Source of the DNA: Amyloporia xantha
Taxonomy: Eukaryota > Basidiomycota > Agaricomycetes > Polyporales > Adustoporiaceae
DNA length: 64,000 nucleotides
Direction of reading: 5' to 3'
Assembly: GCA_036971615.1 (NCBI GenBank)
Contig: JAYKKR010000027.1
Coordinates: forward strand, 124,001 to 188,000
The translations under genes were made by a program, and so were the position numbers. Of this stretch, positions 20,801-32,485 are shown one piece after another. Every line of letters begins with the position of its first letter. The stretch's first letter is position 1. Under the pieces are notes generated by a model. The model had not been told where the DNA came from and did no database searches. It was given only the letters and a program-made list of their open reading frames with translations.

Positions 20801-22135
20801 CCAAAGGCTTCAAACAGGTCAAAGGCATTGATTATGATGAAATATTCTCCCCGTCGCTCGTTTTGAATCTATAAGATTCTTACTCGCCCATGCTGCTCTT
20901 AATGATTGGGAGGTAGAGGCTATGGATGTAAAGACAGCATTCTTATATGGCGAATTAGACGAGGAAATATATATGGAGCAACCAGAAGGCTTTAAAGTCC
21001 CTGGTCAGGAACACAAAGTTTGTCGTCTTTTGAAGGCTATTTATGGTCTTAAACAGGCTGGCAGACAGTGGAATAAAAAACTCCACAATGCGTTGTTGGA
21101 ATTAGGGTTCACACGTACATATTCTGATGTGGGTATTTATGTGTATCGTCATCATGGGGGGATTTAATACTTGTCGTATATGTTGACGATCTATTGCCTA
21201 TTGGGTCTGATCGGCGTCAGATTGCATGGCTTAAAGGTTGTCTTCAGAAGCGATTTAATGTTCGTGATCTTGGGCCTGTAGAATCTTTTCTAGGCATGCG
21301 GATTACTCGAGATAGATCATCCAGAAACATTTGGCTTGATCAGTCTAAATACATTGAAGAGACACTCGAGCGATTCCAAATGCTAGATGCAGCACCCACG
21401 CGAACTCCCCTTCCATTTGGCGTACATCTTGTCAAAGCAGATCCTTCATATGAAGTTGATGCCGCCCTTCGCTCAAAGTACCAACAGCTCATTGGTTCAC
21501 TTCTGTGGATCGCCTTAGGCACTCGCCCAGATATAGCCTATGCAGTTAATCGCCTTTCCCAATATTCTGCTAAGCCTACAATGCAACATTATAAAGCCGC
21601 ACAATATATTCTTCGCTATTTGAACGGTTCACGTTCACTTCGGCTTTGCTACAAAGGCAGCGGATTATCTGGACTTATAGGTTATTCTGACTCTGATTGG
21701 GCTGAGAACAAGGACGATAGGCATTCAACTAGTGGCTTTGTCTTCTTTATGGCAGATGCTGCTATTTCATGGGTCTCGCGGCGACAAAAGACTGTTGCTC
21801 TGTCTTCTACAGAAGCAGAGTACATGGCGTTGTCCGACTCTTGTCGACAATTAGCCTGGCTTCGGACTCTTCAGTCTGAGATTGGTTTTAAGCCGCAAAA
21901 TGCCACACCTTTATGCATTGATAATAATGGTAGCATTTTTCTTGCGGTTAATCCAGCTCATGACAGAAGAACCAAACACATTGATATTCGGTACCACTTT
22001 TGCAGAGAGTTCATTGAAAACGGTCATGTCGATCTTTTCTTTGTACCTACTGCTGAGCAAAGGGCCGATATCCTTACTAAGAATTTATCTTTCTCTATTC
22101 ATGAGAAATTTGTACATAGTCTTGGACTAGAGTAG
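17890..22135 (+). pseudogene. copia gag-pol polyprotein with two frame breaks
   Basis: The first frame (17890-20874, 994 codons) holds gag (FDGTNYIAWSNAM), a zinc knuckle at about residues 222-235 whose last ligand is His rather than Cys (CNICGKTNHSTENH), and the aspartic protease site DSGCTSH near 330. It continues with the integrase zinc region (LWHQRFGHAG ... CAGC, near 474), the integrase core (HSDL, RSDRGGEF, NGRAER), a Pro-rich linker and the first part of reverse transcriptase. Frame is lost near 20850 in a C-run and again near 21156-21161 in a G-run; both look like single-base deletions. Reverse transcriptase continues at 20878-21167 (AMDVKTAFLYGEL) and from about 21170 (YVDD). RNase H (SDSDWAENKDDR, SSTEAEYMAL) ends at 22135. 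The polyprotein is therefore not translatable as one chain. Confidence 0.9.
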
Positions 22136-22152
22136 TTAGCGACTATCTAGTT

Positions 22153-22161
22153 GAGTGGGAG
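22153..22161 (+). other. polypurine tract of copia element
   Basis: GAGTGGGAG lies immediately before the right LTR, at the position expected for the plus-strand primer. Confidence 0.6.
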
Positions 22162-22465
22162 TGTTGAACGATCAGTTTCCAACTATAGTAGTCGCACTTC
22201 CATACTTGGTAGTCAGTACTTACTCATTTCTATGATGTTCTATGACGTTCCATAGTATGCTCTTGTCTTACTTCATAGGCTCCACTTTCTTACTAAGAAA
22301 TCTCCACTATGATTTCATTATGACTTCATATCTTACTAAGATATTCTATAGGTTTCTAGATACGATTACTAAGGAGCCTTTCATGCATGTATATAAGCAG
22401 GGCCTTACAGCCCACTAGAATACAAGACGGATTAGCCTCCTCTCCTCTATAGTCTGCGCTCAACA
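22162..22465 (+). repeat. right LTR of copia element
   Basis: 304 bp, identical by eye to 16682-16985. It is followed by the target duplication GGAGG. Confidence 0.95.
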
Positions 22466-22470
22466 GGAGG

Positions 22471-22900
22471 AAGGGCCCCTCCTCGGCGACAGGGGCACAC
22501 AGGTGCTGGTCATCCTCCCGAAGAGGAATCTGATGTTGAAGAAGACAATGACGAGATTAATATGGAAGGACTGCCAGGACAAATCGCTGAATATGAGCAA
22601 CATCATGTGCGACACAATCCTATACCAGTCCCAGATCACGCAAGTCCCTCCGTCAATGCCGAGGCAGAGGAAATGTTTTTCACTGCTCTTGGTATGTTGC
22701 AGGATGGTGGAGAATTACCAGAAGGATATGGTCTGATGCCTTATGAGCAAGTTCAGGGTTATGAGGCAGTCGAGGTCATTCGCTCAGGCCGGCGAAACCG
22801 CAAAGAGCTTATTGTGACATTACCGGAACATATTTGGCGGCCACGTACCGAGTACTGGGGCCGCGCATTATATCTTCTGACCCACATGTTATTAGAATAG
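22471..22900 (+). pseudogene. integrase-core gene, 3' part
   Basis: This continues the exon broken by the copia element, in frame, to a TAG at 22898-22900. It has an acidic segment (EEESDVEEDNDEINMEGL), then EEMFFTALGMLQDGGELPEG, IRSGRRNRKELIV and HIWRPRTEYWGRALYLL. This is the C-terminal pattern I associate with the same integrase-core family as 5488-6933. It has no promoter of its own in view and is probably not expressed, except perhaps from the copia LTR. Confidence 0.75.
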
Positions 22901-23060
22901 GTATATATAGAATGTAGTTTGACAATATGACAGTCTCCTCGCTAGCGCATTGGAGACATAGCCTGAGTGAAATCCCTCGTATCGCCTGCTCGATTAGTCA
23001 GCATGACCTGCAGCATTCAGCATTACGGCGAAATTTGCTCCTTCTCTATCGCTTCGCTTC

Positions 23061-23096
23061 TCGCATCCTCACCTCTCGCATCCTCACCTCTCGCAT
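23061..23096 (+). repeat. short 15-bp tandem repeat
   Basis: TCGCATCCTCACCTC occurs twice (23061-23075, 23076-23090) followed by a partial third unit ending at the start codon of the next gene. Confidence 0.8.
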
Positions 23097-24781
23097 GGCT
23101 TCGAGTTCAGTCAGTGGCCTTTCACCCGGACACTGCACAGCCCTCAATGAATCAACTGCAAAGCCATGTATATGCAAGACGTACCAAGAGGGTATTGTCG
23201 TCGCTGGCCAACCTGTGGTATGTCGCGAGTGCGGTCATGGCCTGTCGAACCACGATGGAGTCAGGTCTTATCCTGGCAAAATAAACGAGATCATGCTCGC
23301 ACTCAAAGCGAATACAGCAAAGATTCAGGATGCCCGTGCTGAGACACTGAAGCACTTTCGGGTTTCAGCCAACCATAGTGACTCCGATAGTGGTAGCAAG
23401 AAAAAAGGCCCACACCGTGGCCCAGTGAAAGTGAGTCCAGCTGTCTTAATACATGGGAGGAACATGGAGCTCAGATGCGATCTTAGAAGCCCAAGAGGGG
23501 CAGAAAAAGCAACTCGACAGGGGACCCAACTCTCGTCAAAATCTATTCAATTGTTGTGATTCCTGTCGGACTCAATGTAAGTAATTCATTTGGATGGTAA
23601 AGGTATCACCGACATACCTACAGTCGCCTCATTTGTAGGATGATGGAAATCTTTTTGACCACATTGCACCCGACAAGCCTGCTTTGCGAGAACTTCGAGA
23701 CAGTGGATTGGGTGTTACAGACAAGATGGATGGCACCGAACTAGCATTTTCGGAGACATGGGGGCCTGCAGAAATGCATGCATATCTTCGGAAGCACCTC
23801 CCGCAGCTATTCAAGTATCTTGCCCGAGAACATCCCTGGATAATGACAGTTGGCGATGGCGATGACAAGATGATCAAGATGAAGACATTACCTTATGTTC
23901 TACTCTTCAAAAAACAGAACTCCCTGCGGGTAATCGGGGCAATATCGCATCCGACAGGTGAAGATTATCATGAATTCAAAGGGCGCGATGCTGCCTCTTG
24001 GAAAGATTCTCATATCTTTATTGGTTCGCAATCATTCAGGATACGGGATGATTGAACTAACATTGTCCCTCCTATGTAAAGGGACTCGCAAGACAATTCC
24101 GCCAGCCGTGTATCAAAACTGGGACCAAAACGACTCCATATTCGGGTCTGATGCCGAGAGCATCAATTCAGCACTGCTTCATGAACAGTCTCCAGCTGTC
24201 GCAGACAAAGGAAAGGGAAAAGCGATTGACTACCCTAAAGGTACGCTGTGCAACAGCAACCAGAGGCTGTCAGCTCAACCACATTAGCTGCAGCGACAAC
24301 AGCAGCTAGGCCGGTGAAGCGTCGCTTCCCTAGCATCTCCGAAGATGGCACAACCGACGAAGAAATCATGGCTGGGCCATTGGTTGCGAGTCCACGCAAA
24401 CCAATGCCAAAAAAATCCAAGCTCTTAGCCGAGTTCGATAGAGGTGAGTGGGTGGCATCGCACACTTGGGTATCAACTGATCACCACCACCTGATACTAG
24501 TAGTCGACTTAACGGCACTGCCAGGGCCATCAAGTGCAGTGCCTCAGCAAGAAGCTGCAGCGGTACACGGACCAGCAGAAGAATCCAGGCCTGCAACCAC
24601 ACATGTCGACATTGATCTCAGTGAAATTCCCGATAGCGACACTGAAGCAGAACATCAGCGGGCAGCGACACCTGTCAGAAGTAACGGCCAGGCAGCCGAT
24701 TCTTTCAGCAGTCCTGGGGACACATTCGCGTCTGTACCAGACCTGTGGCGAGCAGGAGGAAACAACAATTTAGACTTTTAA
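23095..24781 (+). CDS. hypothetical protein with N-terminal Cys/His motif
   Basis: About five exons: 23095-23430, one ending at about 23578, one from about 23640 with FDHIAPDKPALRELRDSGLG, and later exons with GTRKTIPPAVYQNW and ARPVKRRFPSISEDG. The last one, from about 24505, ends at the TAA at 24779-24781. The N-terminus (GLSPGHC, KPCICKTY, VVCRECGHGLSNH) looks like a small zinc-binding module. The centre is a globular region (WGPAEMHAYLRKHLPQLFKYL). The C-terminal third is Ser/Thr/Pro-rich with basic patches (PVKRRF, PKKSK) and an acidic motif (VDIDLSEIPDSDTEAE). It resembles a lineage-specific Agaricomycete hypothetical family; no function is known to me. The ATG at 23095 is chosen because it starts MASSSVSGLSP right before the Cys motif; an in-frame ATG exists at 22927. 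Confidence 0.6.
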
Positions 24782-25465
24782 CTCGCACATCAGTGGATAG
24801 CAGAGGCATACCTTAATGCTGTCGTACCACCACTATAACTGTAACCAATCTATCATAGTTCTGGCACATTCCAAATGAAATGCGGTGGCGAACCACACAG
24901 CTTGCAGTAATGTCGGTAAGATGGAGAATGTGTACGCAACCAGCGGCTGTTGCTCCCACCCTGCTCAGCATAAGGAAGGCCATCCATGGCCAGAGAGTAA
25001 CAACAAGCGAACCAGTTGACTGCATTACTTTGCGTGTGCATCGTCCGACTAGGCCAGGGCGGCACACGATCGCAGTTCATGCAAGTACAACCAGTCGTTT
25101 TGCTGCTCTCTGCGGCGGAGGCTGAGATAAGTGGCAGGCGACGGGGGGAGGGACTTGCCAGCACAGCGGCTCCGTGTGGCTGAGCAAGCACGTGATTCTC
25201 GGATGACCCCGGATGGGCGCTAATATGGCGTGCGTGCGCGTGACATGGCCGCGCGGGGGAAAATAATTATTGTACACTTTGAACGGCATAAAATACAACC
25301 ATCACACCCTCATGTAATCTTTGACACGACGTACGAAAGGTCTTCGTATACAGTACAATCAAATTATGGCGACAAAATTCGGGCACAACAACGACGGCAG
25401 TAACTGAAACGGTTCATGACGGACAAGTTGCAACGATAGCTACTCAACATTGATGTTCTCGTTCT
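24782..25465. other. intergenic, carries repeat copy
   Basis: No gene recognised. Open frames on both strands lack motifs. The stretch includes the second copy of the dispersed inverted repeat at 25236-25290. Confidence 0.4.
25236..25290 (-). repeat. dispersed inverted repeat, copy 2
   Basis: Its reverse complement matches 3811-3864 almost base for base, with one small substitution cluster near the AATAATTA block and further changes after CCATG. Confidence 0.7.
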
Positions 25466-26622
25466 TCAGTGGCCGTGTCCCGCAAAAACGCTCCCAACCC
25501 GTCCTAGGAAGCCCGAGAACCCCCCAACGACGCCCTTCATCCCGGCGTGCTGCAGATGAGAGAACCAACTTCCCTTGCTAACGACCGCGCCGTAGAACAC
25601 GCGCTGTGCCCACGCCGCGGCGGAACCTAATGAAGCAGCGTCAGATTTCAATACTGTTGTCTATTTCACGACATACCCTTCACGGGCCCGTAGGGTCCGA
25701 ATCCGAAAAGGCGAAGCAACGGATTCAAGAGCCACTCCTCAGGGATGAGCATCAGGGCGAACGACATCAATAAAGTCTCGAGGAGAACAGGGTGTTGTTC
25801 CGCGAGATCACCTGTATGTTTCGAACAGTGCGTGAGATACACTTTCAATGAAAATGCAATAAACTGACCAATCGTAACGACAACATTCTGAATATGGGGG
25901 AGAAGCTGGCCAAGATGCTCCCTCAGCTTAGCCTCAGATACGCCATGATCGACGCCGACGTGTACGATCGCCTCTTCCGCTCTCTTCAAGACCATGGTCA
26001 CACTGTCTAGCCTCTCTGCGTGATTTGGAGCACGATCAGGAGGCGGAAACTCTTCCTTCAACTCTTCATATAGATTGATGAGGACTTTCTCTATCGCCGC
26101 CAAGATGTCCTCGATGCCCTCCCCACGGCCCTCGGCAGCAGAATGCATCTCCGGCTTGATTGCTCCCGCACTCTTGACGATATGAGACATCGTTGCCTGA
26201 ACGTTGGCTATTTGGACACCCAATTGCGGGGCCGTGTTGACCGATAGCGTCATCTATGAGGGTTTCGGCATACTTTGCGGCACGATCACCGAGAGCAGCA
26301 ACACGTTCCCAGAATTGAGCGGGAATCGCAGCTTCGTCTGTATGCGTGGATGGAAGAGATTTTTTACTGTGCGAATGGAGTTGAAGCTTGAGAGAAGAAA
26401 GATGTTCACGATTGTCATATAGAATTAGGAGAGAGTGCTTACATTTGAGTTCTCCGCCGCATACAGGCCAAATACTCTGTGTACATGTTGTTCAATGACT
26501 TGAATAGATGTTTCTTTTCGCACTCACCTTGCAAACACTGTATTGGCAGAAGAAATACTGGTGTGCGCTAAAATGATTACGCTGAACGGAAGGAATAACG
26601 CCAGAAATGCTGGGAAGCGCAT
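25466..26622 (-). pseudogene. Ifi-6-16-like secreted/membrane protein, copy A, frameshifted
   Basis: The start at 26622 encodes a signal-peptide-like N-terminus (MRFPAFLALFLPFSV ... SANTVFA), followed by an intron. The body (FWERVAALGDRAAKYAETLI; IANVQATMSHIVKSAGAI; DHGVSEAKLREHLGQLLP) is helical. The end (LLRLFGFGPYGPVKG, then SAAAWAQRVFYG and SWFSHLQHAGM) fits the interferon-induced 6-16/IFI27 family, small membrane proteins linked to mitochondria and cell death in animals; fungal members are poorly known. Compared with copy B at 39218-40415 there is one extra base at about 26211-26225, between PAIG and IANVQ, which breaks the frame. Unless this is a sequencing error, the copy is dead or truncated. 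Confidence 0.6.
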
Positions 26623-26761
26623 GGATTTGAAGCAAAAAATACGGGTGGGAGGTTGAGGACAAGGACGGGGACGAAACGAACCTTCGAGCGAAGCACGACC
26701 GATGGCTATATATACAAATAGGTTTCGAGGCTTCGCTGAAAACCTTATACCGCGAAGGCGT

Positions 26762-27187
26762 ATGACGGACAGTCAGTTAAGCTACAAGCCCCATCCACTA
26801 CGCCGACGCCTCGGCATCGGAAACCTGGCAAGCCTGATCCGCCGTCTCTCCCTTGGCTGCATGCTCAGCTCACACCCATCAGTTTCCGCTGTTCTCCCGC
26901 CTCTTCTCTCTAACGATGACAGTCAAGGGACAATAGAGGAGGAGGGCGGGCAACCCTTTTACGTGCAATGGGATGTCGAGGAGCACAACGGGCGCTCAGA
27001 AGCGCAGTTCCTTGACATGCTTGATAGCTTGAGTCCAGAAAATCGAGAACGTCGTGAGGTATGACGGAAAGAGACATGACATCCGGATTTGGAAGGATTG
27101 CAGCTATATGCGGAAGTGAACCACGTGCCCTACTTATGTTCTACATCGACAGCTTGCATATATCCAGCGTATAAGAATGGAGCTTGA
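26762..27187 (+). CDS. small hypothetical protein
   Basis: Two exons, 26762-27058 and 27104-27187, separated by a 45-nt GT-AG intron, give 381 nt (126 aa). The product has an Arg-rich start, a central SSHPSVSAVLPPLL and an acidic C-terminal part (GGQPFYVQWDVEEHNGRSE, FLDMLDSLSPENRERREL). No family recognised. It is divergent from the Ifi-like gene A and convergent with the GRDP gene A. An in-frame ATG at 26702 could add 20 residues. Confidence 0.4.
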
Positions 27188-27386
27188 GCTTGATGACATG
27201 TATGGTGCGCCAGTGAAAGCACGTTACAGAATCCATATCCGTAGATGTCCAAGATAACTAATGAGACAAGACTCGTCGGTTCCGCCGAGCAGTCCTCCTA
27301 TAGCGTACCAATATATTACAAAGGAAGCCCGAGATCGAGGAAGGATAAACTTTAAAGGACCCGAGCACGCACCTGTCAACTTCCCA

Positions 27387-30119
27387 CTAGGCCGGAAAGT
27401 CCAGGATACTTGCACCGAAACCTCCGACGTAAGCACTCTTGCCTCCTACACATGGTGAGGCTCCATTTCCTCCTCCCGGCCCACCGCTGCCCTCGCCATA
27501 CCCGCCGGCACAAAGACCCGCACCCTGTCGCGGAAACGTTTAGGCCCAGTTTGGCAGGGAAGGAGGACTGGGACACTCACCACCGCGCACACCCCAGCCC
27601 CACACGTCAGCTGACCCTCGACTGCGACACACGCCGCAGTGGGCTCACATAACGGCACAGGCGACAAGAATGGATAGTCGTGTTCATTTCTCCTGTGGAA
27701 CGCCTCGGGGTCCATCTTTCCTTGGCGCACTTTCTCAGTGTCGCGCTTCCGCAGCTTCTTCAGCCTCTCCTCTCGTGCCTTTCGTTGTAACGAGATACCT
27801 GAACCGGCAGCACGACCGCGCACTAATACAGAATTGTGCTCACTTGGGTGAGTCGCCATGTGCACGTCATGGCGATCGGGAGGAGCCAGATCATGGGATG
27901 CTTTATTCTTGCCCTTGAGTACACGAGAGAGGTGGTTCAGACGCTGTCCGATGGTGTTCCCAGGGACTGGACAGCCACAGTGCATATACGGAATTTGGAA
28001 ACGTTTCTGCACCGGTCAAGGTCAGTGCATGTCGAAATAAGGTTGTTATATGCAGGGATTACCTCCCAGGCCTGGCAAGTGATATCTAGAGACGCTGCGA
28101 GGAAATTCTCTTCAACTTTATCATTACTTGTATACAAGGCCTCAGTGCTGTCGCAGACGCAGGAAGTTTTTGTATGGTTACTCACTGGTCAATGAAGCGG
28201 CCAATCAAGTTGAAACAACTGCTTGCGTATTGACTCCCCATTAACTGATGCGAGTGCCATGCAAGGTCGATGTCCAACGTCGGCACTAACAAGGACGGAG
28301 GTGAACATGCCATAAGGTCCAGGAAGCTAAGGAACAGCGTGGTTAACTACTCATGCAAGCGACGTGGTCTGTGAACACTCACGCATGATATCTGGCAACA
28401 ACATGAGCTAAAACCATCTTGTCTTCAGGAACATCAAAGAAGCCGCGTTCAGTCCATCCAAGCACATGCATCTTGTCTATAAATGAACCCTGCCGAATAA
28501 CCTATGTAAAGCCAAGGTTAACGATGTCACACGAATGATCACACTCGACGTGCTTACAGCACCGACAAGGTCCACCGAAAACGGCCTGTCATCCGTATAT
28601 GCGCTGAAAATTCTGTTCGCGCTGTGCACAAACGATCAGTCATCCCCGCAATTGTTCGCAGACAGGCCAATTGGAACACCTACATTCGCCTGCCATCGAA
28701 ATGCAACATCCGATGCGCGGCTGCGGCAGGAACGCCTGCCGTAGAATAGTCGAATCGCGCCAAGAGTTCTCGTTTCCATTCTCCCGGTCTTGTGTGCTAC
28801 AGCCCACACTCAGCCTGTATGTATATACCAGACATGGAGGAGAAGTTACCGCGGTCGTGGGCCTGAACGCCTCCGTTTGAACGATCGTCGTTTTGATCCG
28901 TTGTGCGCGATGTGTGTTTATAGCCTCAGTCTCGGTATAGAGAGTGCCGCTAGGGTTAATTAGTATGCGATACAGACGGTCATCATTCAGAGAACACCTA
29001 CGCGAGATATGTACCGAGTCCTTTACCAGCCTGCTCAAGATCCGAAACAAGATCGTCCAAGAATTTCGACAGAGCTAGCGTCTCCTTCTTGATCAACGTT
29101 GATTGACAGTGTGTACACTCGACGGAGAAGTGCTGCTGAGCATAGCCGGTACCATCCTCGTTTAAATGGGCTATACACAAGACCAATATTAGCCTTGCGA
29201 CTTAGAGATCAGACAAAGGGAGACTCACGAGTGGTAAGCTCTGTAGCGCATTTCGGACACTTTACGGTGCGATGAGTCATTGATCGAGCTGCCTCAAGAG
29301 GCTTGAATGGCGTGTTCGTCCTGGCAAACCAAGTGCCGAGACGCTCCGGAGGCGGGTGGTACGACCTGGGATCGCCCATCTGGATCTACACGCGAACTTA
29401 GACGCAGTACGAGTTTGCGCGGGATGCGACATACCACGGCAGGGAGCAGTCTGTCGCCCATTCCGCTCAAACTCTTCATGATCGGAAGACGCTCGCAGTC
29501 CTCAGCATACCATCTGTCACGTTTTCCTATGTCAGTCAGCATGGGCAGGCTCGGGGAAGAGACGTGATAACTCGCCGTGGACTCAGCATATATGCGTGCC
29601 AGACCATCATTACGTCCAGTGGAGGGAGCTCTTCCTTAAACCCAAGTTGCGAAATCGCTCGGTTGAACGCTCGCAGCCCACCGCTCGAACCTGAAACCCA
29701 TTCAGAAGTAACGGTCAGATGCTCAAAATTCTCCGCAACTAGCGTACCGTCATCCGCTCTGCCAAAACAACTCACCTGTCCACTGCCAAGCCCACGAACC
29801 AAGCCCATCTCTGCGGGGCGTCCAAGCTTGCGACCAGGGGTGGGAGCTTTGCATCTATATTTTCTTCGATACTCGTCCTCAGAGCCTTGAACGCCCCGAG
29901 GAGACTCAGGTGCGCTTTCAGGTACTGTATGGTCACCAGGGGTTCTGTCAGCGTCACAGAGCCGACTCGGTATGCTGCCAGCTCTGGAGCGCTACTAAGC
30001 ATAAGCTTGGGCTCTATTTCTTCGTAAGATGGCAGAGATATACTCGAGCTCGTCTTGTACGGATCGTCGTACACATCTTTTGGCATCCCGTCGGAGTGTG
30101 TATCGGGTACGAGAGACAT
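27387..30119 (-). CDS. GRDP-like (DUF1399) protein, copy A
   Basis: A multi-exon gene starting at 30119 and ending at a TAG at 27387-27389. The N-terminal exon ends LDAPQRWAWFVGLAVDR. Following exons carry LPPLDVMMVWHAYMLSPR and WYAEDCERLPIM, the WHxxML-type motifs of the glycine-rich domain protein family (GRDP, DUF1399), then paired Cys motifs (VKCPKC, VECTHC). Next come SGTLYTETEA, VPTLDIDLAWHSHQL, MHCGCPVPGNTIGQRLNHLS and HPSEHNSVLV. The last exon is a short Gly-rich tail with two Cys. The function of fungal members is unknown; plant relatives act in development and stress responses. Exon ends in the middle part are not all fixed. Copies B and C share the whole layout. Confidence 0.65.
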
Positions 30120-30731
30120 ACTACTAGCACTGAACCACGCGTCGTTCTCATATTATACCCCATGGATCCGATCATTTATCGGACATCCTTGGCTGCGCAG
30201 GTGGAGAGACTTTCGGGAAGAGAATCAACGCTCGGGCCTGCAATTTGGAGCATCGTGACGCGCGCTGCTGTCAGATGGCCGATGTGTGCATTGGCGCGGG
30301 AGCGGCTGGTCTTCAAGTTGGAAATTCGGGGCCTTGTAGCGACAGTGGCCATCAGAGATTTGGTTCGCAATGTCTCAATTTGATACTCGGCGGATACATG
30401 AATTTGCAACGACCTCGACATCAGACGAGAGGAGCTGCGTCCCAATCATGATCACGGAACTTCCAGAGACGCGTAGCAGCAGCGCACGGCATACAAATCG
30501 TGTCGAGACTCGAGAGGGTCCTTTGAATGAAGTTTATGTAAATGAAGCATTTGAGTATTTGTTTGCTTCCGCGGCACTAGTAGGCGCACATGTTGTTTGT
30601 CCAGCTTGGTAGCTGCTGTAGTTCGCGCGGCTCCGGCGCTCGCTCACCTTTGGTTCTCGCTTTCGACAACGCAGGTATGTGAGGCTCCATACTCGTGTAT
30701 GTACGGGTACTTACTGTCATCGACGCAGCCT
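30120..30731. other. upstream region of GRDP copy A, nothing else recognised
   Basis: About 600 bp before the start of GRDP copy A. Open frames are short or overlapping and without motifs. Confidence 0.35.
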
Positions 30732-31208
30732 ATGTCAACCATGTTACCATCCATAAAGCGTGAGCGCGAAGGGGTGATACCATCACTCGCTGCTACTACA
30801 GTAGGCCTATCATCGGCTGCTGAAGCTCATCCTGACATTGACGTGACGGCAAACCTCCCTATATGCTGTAGGATAAAATTGATAAATTCAAGGAGAGTGT
30901 TGTACAACTCACACAAATCACAAAAAGACTACAGGTAGAACGAGACCAGTTGGATTCAGTGTAGGATTTTGGAACAGGAAAGAGATCAGTATAAACAAGG
31001 GCTTTACAACTTAGAAGCCAGATATAACGAGCTTGCTGAATCCCATCGCAAAGAAATGGAGGCGTGCAGGAAGGAGTATGCAGACCGCAACATGGTGGGA
31101 GAGGCCTCCAATGCTGCTGCCATGAGTCATTTTGATGACGATAAGCAAGGTACGTGCGATTGTTGCAGGTTTTTCTATGACCTTATTCATTTAAGGGTAC
31201 AGGAATAG
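30732..31208 (+). CDS. small coiled-coil protein, gene model uncertain
   Basis: The supportable part is a heptad-rich segment: DKIDKFKESVVQLTQITKRLQ (about 30870-30932), a likely 43-nt intron ending TTTTGGAACAG, then ERDQYKQGLYNLEARYNELA and HRKEMEACRKEYADRN. An ATG at 30732 (MSTMLPSIKRERE) may start it, but the intron needed before DKIDKF would be unusually short. After 31148 there is a GTACGT donor, so the gene may continue further. No family recognised. Confidence 0.35.
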
Positions 31209-32485
31209 AGAATTTGAGGGTACAGTCCTAGAGAACAAATACGAAGGAGCTTAGGTGTCCCGCTGTGGAAGGGAAACGCGTTCGGTCGGGACTTCTTTCT
31301 CTTCTTTTCTCTCTCTCTCTTTCCCTCTCTCGCTCAGACTCACTCCCGAACACTTACATTACGAGAATTCTCGACTCTCGGATGATGGAAAGCGATGGCG
31401 GACGATGCGGTAAGTCTGACGGCGTAGGCGTGATGAGCGAATGCGAACGAGGCGACATCCCGCTCCCAGGGGCGGTGGGTTGCGCAACAAATAGGATGCG
31501 TCTCGGGACGTCGTAAGTCCGCTGAGACATTGGCCGATGATGAGCCGAGCCTGTGTCTTGAGCCTACACTGTTTTTGCCGGCGACTCGGCTCCCAGAACC
31601 TTGCCACAATTAGCAATTCTCCCTCCAAATTCGTATGTTTCATTTTCTCTCCTGTCATGCATTTCGGTGTCCATTTCATGATGTCATACCCTGTAGTTCG
31701 AAGCTGTGTACTGTATGTAAGGGCACCCTTTGGCCTTTGAATGTAAAAAAATCAAACCTTTTCCACTTTTCCATAGAGCCCGCGTTTAGAGAGAGCCCCT
31801 TTTCGAGCCTTGAGAAGCAGGCGAAAGAGCGACGAGAGTGTCGCGCGCACCGAATCTGATGTTCCGAGTATAACTTCTTGGAGATCACTCTGGACAATCC
31901 TTTTGTGCTTCAACTCGATTTCGAGAGCTGCCGAGCGAGTATACAGTCGGATCTAGCTGCGCACTCTAACCAGTAACACATTCTGACGGCAGAAGATATT
32001 AAAAACTCGGGCATCTGCAGCTCATGCCAATGGACTTGATGTTCATATAACGTGTATTGCTTTCACTTCGACTGAAGATGGAATATAAATGCAACTAGTA
32101 CTATGTTCGACGGGTGACGCGACTCGGACCACGGACGCGTCATACTAGATAATTAGGAGACGGTCCCGTGATCGCGTCAAATCAGTAGGCTTGGATTATG
32201 AAATGCCAATGCATAGTCGATATCATACACTGAAGGGTACGTCAGCCCACGCAGATGTCCCAGAGCATGTTTATCTACTAAGGCCTGGATGCAAGGCAGA
32301 CGGTACGCATGTCCCGGGGTAGCAAGGTGCGGCACGGCCTCTATGAGCTCACGCGCCTATTTTAAAGTCCGCCTGCCACGATGTTCTTATAACGAAACAT
32401 TGCCAACCCACGCCGCTCACAAAGTATCTGCTGGACCCGCTGCGACGATAATGCTCCCAAGCACAATGGCAGACCCTCGCGCGCG
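31209..32485. other. intergenic; pyrimidine tract and duplicated promoter segment
   Basis: About 31295-31335 is a CT-rich tract. From about 31975 on, the sequence is a diverged copy of 35975-36146 plus 37029-37396, that is, the upstream region of the third zinc-finger gene. No gene seen. Confidence 0.5.

Larger units (their letters stand above)
16682..22465 (+). mobile_element. Ty1/copia LTR retrotransposon
   Basis: Complete element of 5784 bp with 304-bp LTRs (16682-16985, 22162-22465) that start TGTTGAACG and end CTCAACA, with no difference seen between them. The 5-bp target duplication is GGAGG (16677-16681, 22466-22470). Gene order gag, protease, integrase, reverse transcriptase, RNase H identifies copia. 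Identical LTRs indicate a very recent insertion, yet the pol frame has two single-base defects. It interrupts the last exon of the integrase-core gene. Confidence 0.95.

Noticed and set aside
3811..25290. A single 21-kb transposon bounded by the 54-bp inverted repeats
   Set aside because: The interval contains ordinary genes (BTB protein, integrase-core gene, hypothetical gene), no target duplication was found, and the repeats are short.
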